Notes: generated from the letters alone by a model not told the origin. Counted from the first letter of the stretch, positions 34,416 through 45,152 are shown. The stretch is 64,000 bases of DNA from Ostrinia nubilalis (GCF_963855985.1 NC_087119.1:7356001-7420000), one strand, 5' to 3'. Numbers and translations are program-made.

Positions 34416-36460
34416 CTTAGACTCCGCCTTTATCCGAAACTATCCGTAACTTTTGAATCAGTTTCGGTTACGGTTATGGATATTTTTTTATTTCGGATAT
34501 CCGATAGTTTCGGTTACGGTTACGGATATCCATAACATCCCTGCTTGGTAAGATGGCCCTCTCCGTCCCGCTCATACCTTTTAAAATGGCTTCTCCACCT
34601 CATTTAAGCCAGAAACTTGAATTTTGGGCACATTAGAATAATAATTTTTAACCAAGGTAGATAAAGTTAAAAACGGGATTATTTCCAAAAAACCAAAAAT
34701 TGTCGACAATTACAGCAAGAATTTACCAAGTGTTATACCATTTTGGAATCCTTACTAAATGCGCCAAATTATGACGTCACTTGCCACACTCGCGTAGTAC
34801 AATTTTTTTTCAGTACAGTCAGTTTAAACTAGGCAAAATTTTTATTTTGAAAATTTTTTTGGGAATAATGTATTTTTTTCATCCAAGCTGGAGCAGCTGG
34901 TTTTGTAATTTTGATAACAATTTAGAGAAGCATTATTCAGGGTTACATAACAAAAAAAAAATTTGGAAAAAGTGAAGATTTGTGGCAACACGAGTAAAAA
35001 GAGCGTCACCTGGAGTAGAAATTTTTGATTTTTTTTAAATGCCCATTATTTTGAAAATATGCCACATAGATTTTTTTTTATATTTTTCTGATAACCAGCA
35101 TAACTTGCCTCAACACCCAGTTCCGGCTTGACGTTACATTACGGGACACCCTGTATAAAATGAACATATGTGACATACCTAATACTTTAATTGATTTAGA
35201 TTTACTTGATTTCCCATATATTATCATAGATTAGTAAACTTTTCTTATCTTTTCAGATTTGGCAATGACAATTCTTTTTTAAAGATTAGATTTATTAAAA
35301 TTAAAACACATGCATTACTGACCATAAAAACATGGCGTGACCAGGAAGTCGGGTACTAAAGACACTGGTCACGCTATATGCCATTTTAAAGCAAAATAAA
35401 AGCTAGTAAATGGTAATGAAATGCAATGGAACAAACGGGATACCAGCGCCATCTCATGTATTTCTGGACAGTTAACATCAAAAGTCGTATCATTATGGCT
35501 GTACTTGAAGTGTCCAATCTTTTTATAGTTTGATAACAGATCCCTATCATGATAAGGCATCGTGTAAGGCCCAACACGTGGGGTCAATGCCCCGATTTTT
35601 TTTAAAGCAAGCAACGGCAACAGTATACAGGGCCGCGCCGCCCCTGTGTGCGATGTGTGCGGCGCACACAGGCGCCAAGACAATAGGGGCGCCGCGCCGC
35701 TACTGCCACCTATTTTTTTTTTAAATGGAGTATCGAGTAAGTAGGTACAGTATGCGCAACATAGGCCTTGTACAAAACAAAACAAATATTACGCTTATTA
35801 AACAAGTCTCTCAATATTTATATGTTTATTATGATTCACGTTTATGGTTTCATTTTACGCTTAGGGTTTTAGTTTACATTACTAAACGTTAAAACGGCTT
35901 CAGTTCTTTTGAACCTCAGATAAAGTACTAGTTATTTTGAACCGTAGAGGCGCCGAGTTTGCAGGGCCGCGCCGACCGCCGGCAGCGCCTGTGTGCGGAA
36001 CCTATGAAGCGCCTCTTTTCTAATGAATCGTCATAAAAAAACGAATTTAAATTATTTTTAACGAATATTTAAATTGTTAATTTTGACTAAAATAAATGTT
36101 CTTCAGTTTTACAGTAGGTACTTAGATAATATTATCATAAGTGTATTAAAACTGAAAACCACTTAGGAATTAGGATACTAAATAGGTAAATCCCGTTCGT
36201 TCTGCTTGCCAATTACTACGAAAAAGAAAACTCGAACTAAATTTTTACATGCTTAATACAAAGAATTGTATATTTAAATATTAATAACAAAGAAGCTTAC
36301 TTGTTTCTAATCATAATAATACTAATATGACTATTACGTACCTACCTATGCTATGTAAAAACAGCAAGAGTCTTAACATTTTTTTTTTATATTAGTGCTA
36401 CTGAAATGCACTTGCAACTGGTGCTAACAAGAATATTTTAATCATACTTAAATTATAATA

Positions 36461-38176
36461 CAGGGTGTTTGGCGGAAGATTAGACATACTTCGTGGGTGT
36501 ATAGGTAAGGTCATTTTAAGAATACAAGTTCGCCCATTTTACCCTGAGTGGGCTATTTTTTTTAATTTATATTTTTGTTTTAATTTAATTTTTTCCGAAA
36601 TTTGACCTAAAAACTGCTTTTTTTTCTCGCGTGTTTTCAATCGCTTTTATTATTTCAAATTAATATCGAATATGTCTTTAGTCAAGTAAAATAAATTTCA
36701 GATCCAGATAATGATTGGATAGCTAGTTACGAGCCGCCAAAGTTTAATAAAAGTACGAACCATGATAAAAAAAACTACTTGGAATTCTATTAAAAAAAAA
36801 ATTAAAGATGATAGTGAATTGCCAATTATCTTAAAAACATCTCTAGCTTCTCTTCTTTCCAATGATATTGTCACATGTAGCCTAATTAGATGTTGAAATT
36901 CGTCAAAAATTCAAAGTTTAGGAAGAAAATGGAACAGTAATACAAAAGTTATCCATGCAAAGTAAATTTAGATTTTTTTTACTGTTTTTAGGGTTCCGTA
37001 CCTCAAAAGGAAAAAACGGAACCCTTATAGGATCACTTTGTTGTCCGTCCGTCCGTCTGTCAAGACCCTTTTTCTCAGGAACGCGTGGAGGTATGAAGCT
37101 GAAATTTATATCAATTACTCAGGTCTACTGTCCCTTGAAGCTGTGAAAAAATCAAACTTCTAAGCCAACGCAATCAAAAGATACAGCCGTTTATGCCGCA
37201 AATTTTCGACACTTGCAAGGGAATCAAAACCTACAGGGTGCTTCCCGTGAATCTTGAAATTTGGTACGAAGCAACGTCTTATAGCATAGATAAAGGAAAA
37301 ATTACGAAAACCATAAATTTTTAGTTACATCACATAATATATTTTTTTTAAATAATTTTAAACTTACTACCCATTTCCTCATAAACGCGTAGAGGTATTA
37401 AATTGAAATTCATACCAAATACTCAGGTCTATAATACCTTTAAGTTGTAACAAAATCAAACTTCTATGTCAACGCAATCAAAAGAAACAGCAATTTAAGC
37501 TGCATATTTTGAAACTCGCAAGTACTCGCAAGGGAATCAAAACCTAAAGGGTACTTCCAGTCGACCTAGAATCTTGAAATTTGGCATGAAGCAACGTTTT
37601 ATAGCACACATGAAGGAAAAATTCCGAAAACCTTAAATTTTTAGTTACATTACAAAATATATATTTTTTAATAAATATAAACTTATGAATTTCATTTTGC
37701 AATAAAAATACCATAGTTATGACTCGATTGTCGTAATGAACGAACTTTGTAAACCTTGCAGGTTTGTACGGAACCCTCGGTGAGCGAGTCCGACTCGCAC
37801 TTGGCCGGTTTTTTTCTTCATAATGTGGTTATTATTTTTAAATTGATTTTGAAATAAAACACAGTAACAGTAATGAAAATGAGTATAGCCGAAAATATAA
37901 CGATGTTGGAAGAAGCTTTGTATGGATAACTTTTGTATTATTGTTCCATAGTAACGGCAAGTTTATTTTTGTTTAAAATAAATTTGCCGTTCCAAAGTAA
38001 AGTTATGCAAATCGCTCTTTTTCGTTAATTTATTATTGCGAACATAACTATTTACTTACTTCAGTAGTTACTTACTTACTTAGTAGCTCACTGGGTAAAA
38101 TGGGCGAACTTGTATTCTTATAATGACCTTACCTATATACCCACGAAGTTTGTCTTACCTTTCGCCAAACACCCTG
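36461..38176. mobile_element. TIR element within the inner hAT, CAGGGTGTTTGGCG ends
   Basis: The left end CAGGGTGTTTGGCGGAAG and a right end in inverted orientation share about 90 bases (to CGCCCATTTTACCC), with TA borders. Its homologue is at 46042-47254 in the outer hAT. This copy alone holds the 830-base repeat at 36983-37813. The longer frames inside are not coding. Confidence 0.75.
36983..37813 (+). repeat. GGTTCCGTACC...CTTGGCCGG dispersed repeat with internal duplication
   Basis: Starts TTTAGGGTTCCGTACC, ends CGACTCGCACTTGGCCGG. Two internal modules (about 37040-37330 and 37375-37660) share AATACTCAGGTCTA-, TCAAAAGA(A/T)ACAGC- and TCTTGAAATTTGG-like words, so it is a tandem two-module structure. 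GTCCGTCCGTCTGTC microsatellite near the head. Recalled as a common lepidopteran repeat. Confidence 0.6.
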
Positions 38177-38892
38177 TATACTGTGGTTTTGGCTTGGCTA
38201 TCTCGTTCGTTAAAATCCCCGTGGCGGGGAATCCCCGGGACCCCATCCCGTTTGTGTCGCAACTCGCACGCATCGCATCGGGTTGCGTTCATAAACTCAC
38301 TCATAGTCATAAAAAAATTGTATTACAAACTCGGCGCCTCTACGGTTCAAAATATGTAACTAGTACTTTATGGTTCAAAAGAACTGCGTTGAGCTCGTAA
38401 GTAATCTATAAGGTGTTATTTTTTGTACTGATCATACTTTACCAACGCATCTAATAAAATCATACAAATACAACCCAAGAAGTCGTCGTCGGGTGTCAGT
38501 CGAAAGCAGACACGTTACCGTTCTCTCCGTGCTTTAAAAATTATAAACGGTGTAAAAAGTTAAAACTCTATATCGTGCTATATACTGTTATGTAGACATT
38601 GAATCAAGCTATACAGTGGTGAAAACAGTGTTAAAAAATACGTATTGGTTCCGAAGTTACAAGAAGAAACAATTCAAAATTATTCCTAACGAACGTAATG
38701 TTTACACGCTACACATCGCGCTCGCTTCGGTCTCACCGCCGGCCGCCGCCACAGGCGCTGAGTCATCCGCACGAGTCATCCGCATCGAGCAGCTGTACGG
38801 CCCATTGACGCGCGAACAAAGCGGACATTATTCACACAGCAGTGAAGGACATTATTTTGAAATTGTGTTCAATATTTTTAAAATATTGGAAA

Positions 38893-40464
38893 ATGGCCCC
38901 AACAGTCAAATGCGGTAAATGCCAAAAACAAATTAAAGAAAAACAGTTTCTAAGATGTTCACAATGTAAACAAGCTTATGATTTGGTTTGTCTCAATAAA
39001 GAAAAACTCTTTTATCTTATGGACAAAACCCGCAAAGATACCTGGGTATGTCAAAGCTGTAACGCAAGCAATAAAATGCTCTCTAGAAAGAGCAGTACTT
39101 CAACACAAAAGCGCGAAGAAATACTGCTGATCCAAAATGAAGTGGTCAAAACTAAAGGTACGAAAGCAACATCAAAGTCACACAAACTACTTCCCAGTAA
39201 TGATATCAGTAACTTATCAATTGACAACATCACGCATAGGAAATGTAACATACCTTTGCAAAACTCATTTGACTCACTGACTGATGAAAGTGACACAGAC
39301 TGTTCTATTCTACAAAATGACACCCTCAATAGAAGTTGTCCAGAGATATTACAAAATAACAGACAGGACATAGACGAATTAAAAAATGAAATGCAACAAC
39401 TTCGAGAAAAACTAAATACAGCCAACAACGAAATAGACAATCTTTTACTAGTAAATAGTAGTCTAAAAGAACAGATATCTGATTACTCGCTTCAAATCAA
39501 GCAATTACAATCGATATGTAGATCTACACCTAAATCTACACCAAAAAGTAATAAAAGTACGAAAAACTTAAACAAAAGTCAAAAAATCCAAATAGAGAAG
39601 ACTGTACAAATAAATTTGGCTGAAAATTTTGAAAATAGTACACCGGAAAAGATCGTGCCATCGATGAAAAAAACCAACGGCGTGGAAGAAAGGAAGACAG
39701 CATCGACTCAGAAGAATACACAAGAGAAAACAAACACACCGTCCCAGAGGAATAGCATAATACACATTTTGGGCGGACAACAATGTAGTGGAATAGGTCC
39801 AGCGTTATATCGGTCTAGGGAAAACACAAATTTCGAGAAATATTGTATAAAATCATGTATAAAACCTAACGCACCTTGTAATGAAGTACTAAAATTGACC
39901 GACACTTCAAATATTCATCCAAATGATGTGATTGTTGTTAGTATGGGCGAGTGTGATAGTAATCCGATCAAGTTAATTGCAGAATTGTGTTCGTTCTTAA
40001 AATTTAACCATAGACAAACTGTAATTGTACTAAGTGTAAATCATAGCAGATACTTAAATGAAAAACATTTAAATGAAACTTTGAAAATATATTGCAAACA
40101 TTTCGATAATTGCAAATTCGTAGAAGTCGATGACACTGATTGTTATAATGGAACTTACCTGTATAGAGTGTGCCAGAAAATAAACTTTATTATTGATAAC
40201 ATGTACTATGACAGGAAATATCTGGGATACAATAGGAGAAATAAGCCAATTAAAAAGATTTCAATCAAAAAAGACAAACATAAAAAAACTAATATTTACT
40301 CGTTACAGCATATTATACATAAAATAAATAATTTACCTAATCAAAAACAGATTACAGTTCCTAAACAAAAACTAATAACGGAATACTTTATGAAAGATAA
40401 ATCGCTTAAACCAGAACTACATCGCAGACAACCAACTAATAATGATTTTTTTCGTGCAAAATAG
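38893..40464 (+). CDS. CR1 ORF1 protein: PHD-like finger, coiled coil, SGNH/esterase-like domain
   Basis: The probable start is the ATG at 38893 (context GAAAATGGCC), giving 523 residues. An in-frame ATG at 38842 would add 17 hydrophobic residues and bypass the better context. Numbered from 38893: a Cys-rich finger spans residues 7-56 (CGKC, CSQC, then WVCQSC), a PHD-type pattern in which the usual His appears replaced. A Lys/Ser-rich linker follows, then a coiled coil at about 155-207. Residues 286-435 contain GGQQCSGIG and VVSMGECDSNP, which fit blocks I and III of SGNH hydrolases. PHD plus esterase in ORF1 is a known CR1 arrangement. Such proteins bind RNA and assist reverse transcription. 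The Ser of a classical GDS motif is not conserved exactly, so enzymatic activity is doubtful. It overlaps ORF2 by 23 bases. Confidence 0.85.
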   Translation: MAPTVKCGKCQKQIKEKQFLRCSQCKQAYDLVCLNKEKLFYLMDKTRKDTWVCQSCNASNKMLSRKSSTSTQKREEILLIQNEVVKTKGTKATSKSHKLLPSNDISNLSIDNITHRKCNIPLQNSFDSLTDESDTDCSILQNDTLNRSCPEILQNNRQDIDELKNEMQQLREKLNTANNEIDNLLLVNSSLKEQISDYSLQIKQLQSICRSTPKSTPKSNKSTKNLNKSQKIQIEKTVQINLAENFENSTPEKIVPSMKKTNGVEERKTASTQKNTQEKTNTPSQRNSIIHILGGQQCSGIGPALYRSRENTNFEKYCIKSCIKPNAPCNEVLKLTDTSNIHPNDVIVVSMGECDSNPIKLIAELCSFLKFNHRQTVIVLSVNHSRYLNEKHLNETLKIYCKHFDNCKFVEVDDTDCYNGTYLYRVCQKINFIIDNMYYDRKYLGYNRRNKPIKKISIKKDKHKKTNIYSLQHIIHKINNLPNQKQITVPKQKLITEYFMKDKSLKPELHRRQPTNNDFFRAK

Positions 40465-43315
40465 CGCATTTTCTGTTTTCCATCAGAATATAGCTGGGCT
40501 ACTCGGTAAGAAAGAGTTAGTTGAGTTGACCTTAGACGAACTTTCATCAAAAAATAAACAGTTCAAAGTGCTTTGTTTTAGTGAGACGTTTGTGAAGGCT
40601 GGTAGTGAGGGAAATATCAACATCTCGGGTTATTACTTGGCAGCATCATACTCTAGGTCCCATCAAAAAAGAGGTGGTGTCTGCATTCTAGCTGCTAATG
40701 ACATCCAAACAAGAGAGTTGACTTTTCTAAAAGAGTTATCTAAGAGTATTGTTTTTGAATGTTGCGGCGTAGAAATAACGCAAATCAAATGCATTGTGGT
40801 TTGTATTTACAGAACGCCGACGGCAGACATAACGATATTCTTCCGAATGTTTGAACAGCTTTTAGATACATTAAAGCGCAAAATAAAGTATAAAGTTGTG
40901 ATTGCTGGGGATCTAAACATTGATATTTTGAAGGAAAATAATAGTTCATATGAGTTAAAAAGAATTGCTGCTAACTATAACTTCGTATTGCATATATTAT
41001 CTCCCACACGTAAAAAATCATGTTTGGACCAAATTATGAGTAACATACCGGAAGCTGTAGGTGAAACACACATGCTAGGTTTATCAGATCACGACACTGC
41101 ACAATCTGTTACTTTCGATGTAGTCATACCAAACAAAATTCCCAAATACTGGTATTGCAATATAAGAGACTACAACCCAGACAATATTTCTAAATTTCGT
41201 GAGTGCTTAAGTAGTCTAACGTGGAGTAATGTCTTTGAAGAAGAGGAAATGTCTACAGCATTTAACCTGTTCTACGAAGAGTTCAAATTGTTTTATGACT
41301 TATGTTTTCCGATTAAAAGAATCAAAATAAACCCTTCTACTAAATCAACAAATTGGTTTACGAAAGGTTTAAAAAAATCCACAATAACCAAAAGAAAACT
41401 TCGTTTTCACTATTATAAGAAACGTCATGGTTCGTTAAAAATTAAGTATAAGCAATACTCAAAGTACCTTAAGAAATGCATATACCAGGCTCAAAAACTT
41501 GCAAACAAAAGATATTTAGATAACTGTAAAAATGTATGTAAGGCTACATGGGACTTAATCAGACACAAGACATATAATAACGTAATGGGTAAACATATTG
41601 ACAAATTGCTAATTGACAATAACGAAATTAATGATCCTACTGACATATCTAATATTTTCAACAACTATTACATTAATTTGACAAATTCAGTTTTAAATAA
41701 TCACAGTCATAACTCAAATCAAATACAATACAAAGATGCCACTATTTTCTTAACTCCAACTGACGAACAAGAAGTTTTGAAAGTGGTTACTTCACTTAAA
41801 AACACAAAATCGACTGGTCATGACGAGATACAAACTAAGATACTAAAAACATGTAAAGTGGAAATTGTCACGGTGTTAACCTACTTAATAAATCTTTCAC
41901 TTAGTACAGGTATATTTCCTGAACCACTAAAAATGGCAGTGATTAAGCCTCTTTTTAAAAAAGGTGACAGATGTGATGTAGCTAACTATCGACCAGTCTC
42001 CCTTCTACCGACAATATCAAAAATTTTTGAAAGAATAATGCATATCCGTCTTACAAATTTCTCGCAAAAAATGGATATAATAGGAAAGGAACAGTGTGGA
42101 TTCCAAAAAGGTAAATCGACATCTTTGGCGGCTTTTATGTTATTGAGGAACATCTTTGAGTATATGGATAAACGCAAGCCTGTAACTGTGGTGTTCTTTG
42201 ACATGAGCAAGGCCTTTGATTTCGTATCACATGATATTTTATTAAGTAAATGTAACAAATATGGTATTAGAGGTATGGCAAATCAGTGGTTAAACAGCTA
42301 TTTAAGTAATAGGAAGCAATTTGTAGAAATCTCGAATATTGACACGAATATGGAAATACACAAATATAAATCTGACATCAAACAAAATAAATTTGGGGTA
42401 CCACAAGGAAGTATTTTAGGTCCCTTATTATTTTTATTATATATAAATGACCTTCCTAATTGTATAAAATTTAAATGTAATCTTTTCGCTGACGATGTAT
42501 CTGTTGTCATACCGTGCAACGATACTAAAACATACAATCAAGACATCAATGACACAATATATAAAGTAATCACCTGGCTCAATAACAATAATCTACATGC
42601 TAATATAAACAAAACGACATTTATACAATTTATTAATAAAAATGCAAATAAAGTCCCCTTACAAGTCAAATTTGGAAGTGAGGATATTAAAGAATCATCT
42701 CAGACTTTATTCTTGGGAATATTACTGGATGATCGCTGCTCGTGGAAGAGTCATATCGATAAAATGTGCACTAAATTAAATTCGTTTGCTTATGCACTAT
42801 GGCGGCTAACAAAAATCTGTGACAAAAAAGTTGCCATACAGGCATACCATGGTTATGTGAGTTCTCTTCTCAGGTACGCCATTATTCTTTGGGGCAACTC
42901 ATGCCATGTTCAACGGGTACTTATAGCCCAAAAGCAGTGTATTCGGGCAATCTGCAATGTTGATATTTTAACATCTTGCAGACCACTTTTTAAGGAACTC
43001 AAATTGCTGACTGTCCCGTGTTTGTATATTTATGAGCTATGTGTATTTGTCAAAAGCAACCTCAACTTATTTCAAACCAAAAAAGACGTTTGCAATTTTA
43101 ATATAAGACGTCCTCATAAATTAAACCTTCCTATCGTGACGACATCTTTATGTATAAATAATGCGTACTGTATGGCTATTAAGGTTTATAATAGGTTGGA
43201 CGAAGAAATGAAATCTTTGCCGTTAAATATTTTTAAAGGAAAATTAAAATCATGGCTGATTGGGAAGGGTTTTTACACCATTAAGGAATACTTTGATGCT
43301 TTTAAGTTTCAGTAG
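40442..43315 (+). CDS. CR1 ORF2: APE endonuclease and reverse transcriptase
   Basis: 957 residues, uninterrupted. N-terminal apurinic-type endonuclease: HQNIAGLLGKK near residue 10, SETFVKAG near 48, AGDLNIDI near 157 and LSDHD near 213, which supply the expected Asn, Glu, Asp and His. Reverse transcriptase about 480-770: NYRPVSLLPTISKIFERIM, FFDMSKAFDFVSHD (first catalytic Asp), GVPQGSILGPLLFLLYINDL and FADD near 681 (catalytic Asp pair). A thumb and C-terminal region follow with WGNSCHVQRVLIAQKQCIRA. It nicks target DNA and copies the element's RNA at the break. It starts in the +1 frame inside the last codons of ORF1, so translation probably needs reinitiation or an overlapping stop/start mechanism. 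Confidence 0.93.
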   Translation: MIFFVQNSAFSVFHQNIAGLLGKKELVELTLDELSSKNKQFKVLCFSETFVKAGSEGNINISGYYLAASYSRSHQKRGGVCILAANDIQTRELTFLKELSKSIVFECCGVEITQIKCIVVCIYRTPTADITIFFRMFEQLLDTLKRKIKYKVVIAGDLNIDILKENNSSYELKRIAANYNFVLHILSPTRKKSCLDQIMSNIPEAVGETHMLGLSDHDTAQSVTFDVVIPNKIPKYWYCNIRDYNPDNISKFRECLSSLTWSNVFEEEEMSTAFNLFYEEFKLFYDLCFPIKRIKINPSTKSTNWFTKGLKKSTITKRKLRFHYYKKRHGSLKIKYKQYSKYLKKCIYQAQKLANKRYLDNCKNVCKATWDLIRHKTYNNVMGKHIDKLLIDNNEINDPTDISNIFNNYYINLTNSVLNNHSHNSNQIQYKDATIFLTPTDEQEVLKVVTSLKNTKSTGHDEIQTKILKTCKVEIVTVLTYLINLSLSTGIFPEPLKMAVIKPLFKKGDRCDVANYRPVSLLPTISKIFERIMHIRLTNFSQKMDIIGKEQCGFQKGKSTSLAAFMLLRNIFEYMDKRKPVTVVFFDMSKAFDFVSHDILLSKCNKYGIRGMANQWLNSYLSNRKQFVEISNIDTNMEIHKYKSDIKQNKFGVPQGSILGPLLFLLYINDLPNCIKFKCNLFADDVSVVIPCNDTKTYNQDINDTIYKVITWLNNNNLHANINKTTFIQFINKNANKVPLQVKFGSEDIKESSQTLFLGILLDDRCSWKSHIDKMCTKLNSFAYALWRLTKICDKKVAIQAYHGYVSSLLRYAIILWGNSCHVQRVLIAQKQCIRAICNVDILTSCRPLFKELKLLTVPCLYIYELCVFVKSNLNLFQTKKDVCNFNIRRPHKLNLPIVTTSLCINNAYCMAIKVYNRLDEEMKSLPLNIFKGKLKSWLIGKGFYTIKEYFDAFKFQ

Positions 43316-43522
43316 TATGTACCCACATTTTTCCTGTTTTGTTGCATGTATCTATAAAATTGCGTAAATTAAGTAGTTGTAAGCTATTTGCATGCCAGTT
43401 GTGGTGATTTGTGCGAACTATTTTTATATGGACATCTGCTGTGTACCGCTTATCAAGCAAATAAATGAATTTTGATTTGATTTGATTTGAGTGTTTTTAA
43501 AAAAAAAATCAGGCTAGTTTTC

Positions 43523-45045
43523 GAGTAAAACGACAAAGAATGTTTCGAAAAAAATAAAAAATAAATCATCCTTTGAGCGCGGTGAGTTTTCGTTTGTACG
43601 CACTATCGTAGTAGCCGGCCGAGGGCAACGACCTGCCACGTGCCGCGCCGCGTGAGTCGGCCATATTGATATCGCTCGCTGCCATGCCAGTCGCTCCGCG
43701 CCCACAGCCCGCGCCGAGCCGCCGATCGGCATGCGGGAGCGCAACAACATAAATAATCGTCCCAGTCCGTCCAATGCGCCCAAACGTATTGCAGTGTATG
43801 TGTGATTTATTACAATGCCGCGCTTGATCAATAACAAAACGCAGGTGAAATTATGTTTCGGGCACACTAACTGGCCGACGAGAAACATTGACGAGTCGAA
43901 AACCTTCATTGCTTGTTTGGAGCCGCGCAGCGCTTCAGGGAGCGCAGCCGTATCCTGACTTGACGAGATTCCGTGCGCTTCGAGGACGAAGTTCTGGATT
44001 TCAATTTCAATCACCGGCACAGTGCTGGCGGTACCCAGATGCGAGCGCCGCAGACGGCGGCTTTTGCGTAAAAATACGGAATGCCTTATCAAGGAGTTGT
44101 TGCCAAAGGGCCACGACCGCGACCTAGTTCTATCGATGGTTATTGCGGAAGTCTACCTAGGTACATACCTACAGTGTGATTTGGACAGATGAGTGCTTGT
44201 TTACGCGAAAGGGACTTTTTCCGTAAAAAAGTTAGTGCGCGAATTGTGAATACAACATCCGACGTGGTGTCTAGTGAACAGCAAGCAAGTGTGCAGCCCG
44301 AAAGCATTACCTCAATTCGATCGTGGCTAGATTAGACAGTGCAAGACAGTGTTTACGTGAACATTCAACAAAGGCTTGACGTTCAAAATGTATTGTGATT
44401 AGTGTAATAATAACCTAGGAACTTTAAATAACAACATTCAAAATAGGTAAATGTGTGAATAAGTAAAATCAATGAATCTAAAGTGTGATGGCAAATCATA
44501 ATTTAGGAATTAAAACCAGGAAAATTGATCAGTGAGTTTTATTTACAACTATTCTTATTCAATATTAGGGTGCATTTCCACTGAAGCGAAGCGAAGTAGT
44601 AATAGGTATGTACCTATCAATTTTTTATTACGTCTCTAAATAAATTGCGTAGGCATTACGAAACCGTAGATATTGAATTCCAATTTCTATCCTTTTTTAA
44701 ATTTCTAGTTTAACGCGGATGATTCGCCTCGGTTCGTTGGAAAAGTCCCCCGCTATTACACTAATGAAAATACACTTATTTACCTACTTATGTAGCTAGA
44801 TTTTGTTTCTCCCAGCGCGTAGTACCTATTAACATGACGTAACATCGTACATACTCACGAGTGATAATTTTTGGTAACGTAGGTTTAGTGTAATCTAACC
44901 TTTATGTGTGTGAACGTTGAATGAATGCGCGCGGCCATTGTTCGTACTCGTATGAATGAAATGAGTAAAGAAAAAGAGAGAGGCAGTGAGTGAAGACAGG
45001 ATGGTTGTAAAAATAATATCTTTTTTTTGTTAGGAAAAGTAAAAA
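43523..45045 (+). other. CpG-rich promoter- or 5'-exon-like cargo inside the foldback
   Basis: From about 43560 to 44330 the DNA is far richer in G, C and CpG than the arms and looks like a gene promoter with 5' leader. The plus strand then has many AGTG words, as in insect 5' UTRs, and a donor-like AATAG/GTAAATG near 44448. A 192-codon minus frame (44092-43514) and a 79-codon plus frame cross it but show no domain. Nothing transposase-like is present. It may be a captured host promoter and first exon, or the 5' region of an unrecognised element. Confidence 0.4.
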
Positions 45046-45152
45046 CAAAAACTAGCCTGAATTTTTTTTTAAAAACACTTGGGTTGTATTTGTATGATTT
45101 TATTAGATGCGTTGGTAAAGTATGATCAGTACAAAAAATAACACCTTATATA

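Larger units (their letters stand above)
33229..34543. mobile_element. hAT-type element with perfect 8-base TSD CTTGGTAA
   Basis: It begins CAGGGATAATAAGG and ends GGATATCCATAACATCCCTG. CTTGGTAA is present at 33221-33228 and 34544-34551. Subterminal arrays of GGTTACGGTTACGGATA match 26420-26866. Its body contains two further elements, 33284-34019 and 34289-34415. No transposase. Confidence 0.88.
32551..35153. mobile_element. Foldback element with 544-base near-identical arms
   Basis: The ends CAGGGTGTCCCGTAATG and CATTACGGGACACCCTG are flanked by TA. The arms 32551-33094 and 34610-35153 match almost completely. One visible difference is GGGTATTGAGG against GGGTGTTGAGG, and both arms carry the same 64-codon frame in opposite orientation. 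The original spacer was only about 190 bases, because the hAT element at 33229-34543 inserted later. Noncoding Tc1/mariner-type giant MITE by its TA target. Confidence 0.85.
38480..43490 (+). mobile_element. Full-length CR1-type non-LTR retrotransposon
   Basis: A 5-kb element with a roughly 410-base 5' UTR, two long overlapping ORFs, about 150 bases of 3' UTR and four TTTGA repeats at 43471-43490 as tail, typical of CR1/L2-type elements. The empty site is read from the other foldback arm (CAACCCAAGTGTTTTT), so both borders are known to about one base, and there is essentially no target duplication. No internal stop or frameshift in either ORF. Likely young and possibly able to move. Confidence 0.88.
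38407..45150. mobile_element. Foldback element split by the CR1 LINE, with CpG-rich cargo
   Basis: Inverted arms: 38410-38479 continued at 43491-43522 on the left (interrupted by the LINE) and 45046-45148 on the right. They begin TATAAGGTGTTATTTTTTG and include CCAACGCATCTAATAAAATC. The intact right arm reads straight through the LINE insertion point. Between the arms, 43523-45045 holds promoter-like DNA unrelated to the arms. Confidence 0.72.

Noticed and set aside
32729..34975. Identical 64-codon frames at 32729-32923 and 34781-34975, as a duplicated gene
   Set aside because: They lie in the two arms of a foldback transposon and match because the arms match; no protein-like features.
38110..38400. 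Two overlapping plus frames near 38110-38400
   Set aside because: They cross the end of a TIR element and the hAT body; not coding.
43514..44092. 192-codon minus-strand frame in the foldback cargo
   Set aside because: GC-rich DNA lacks stop codons by composition; no recognisable domain and no matching splice structure. Kept only as part of the cargo description.
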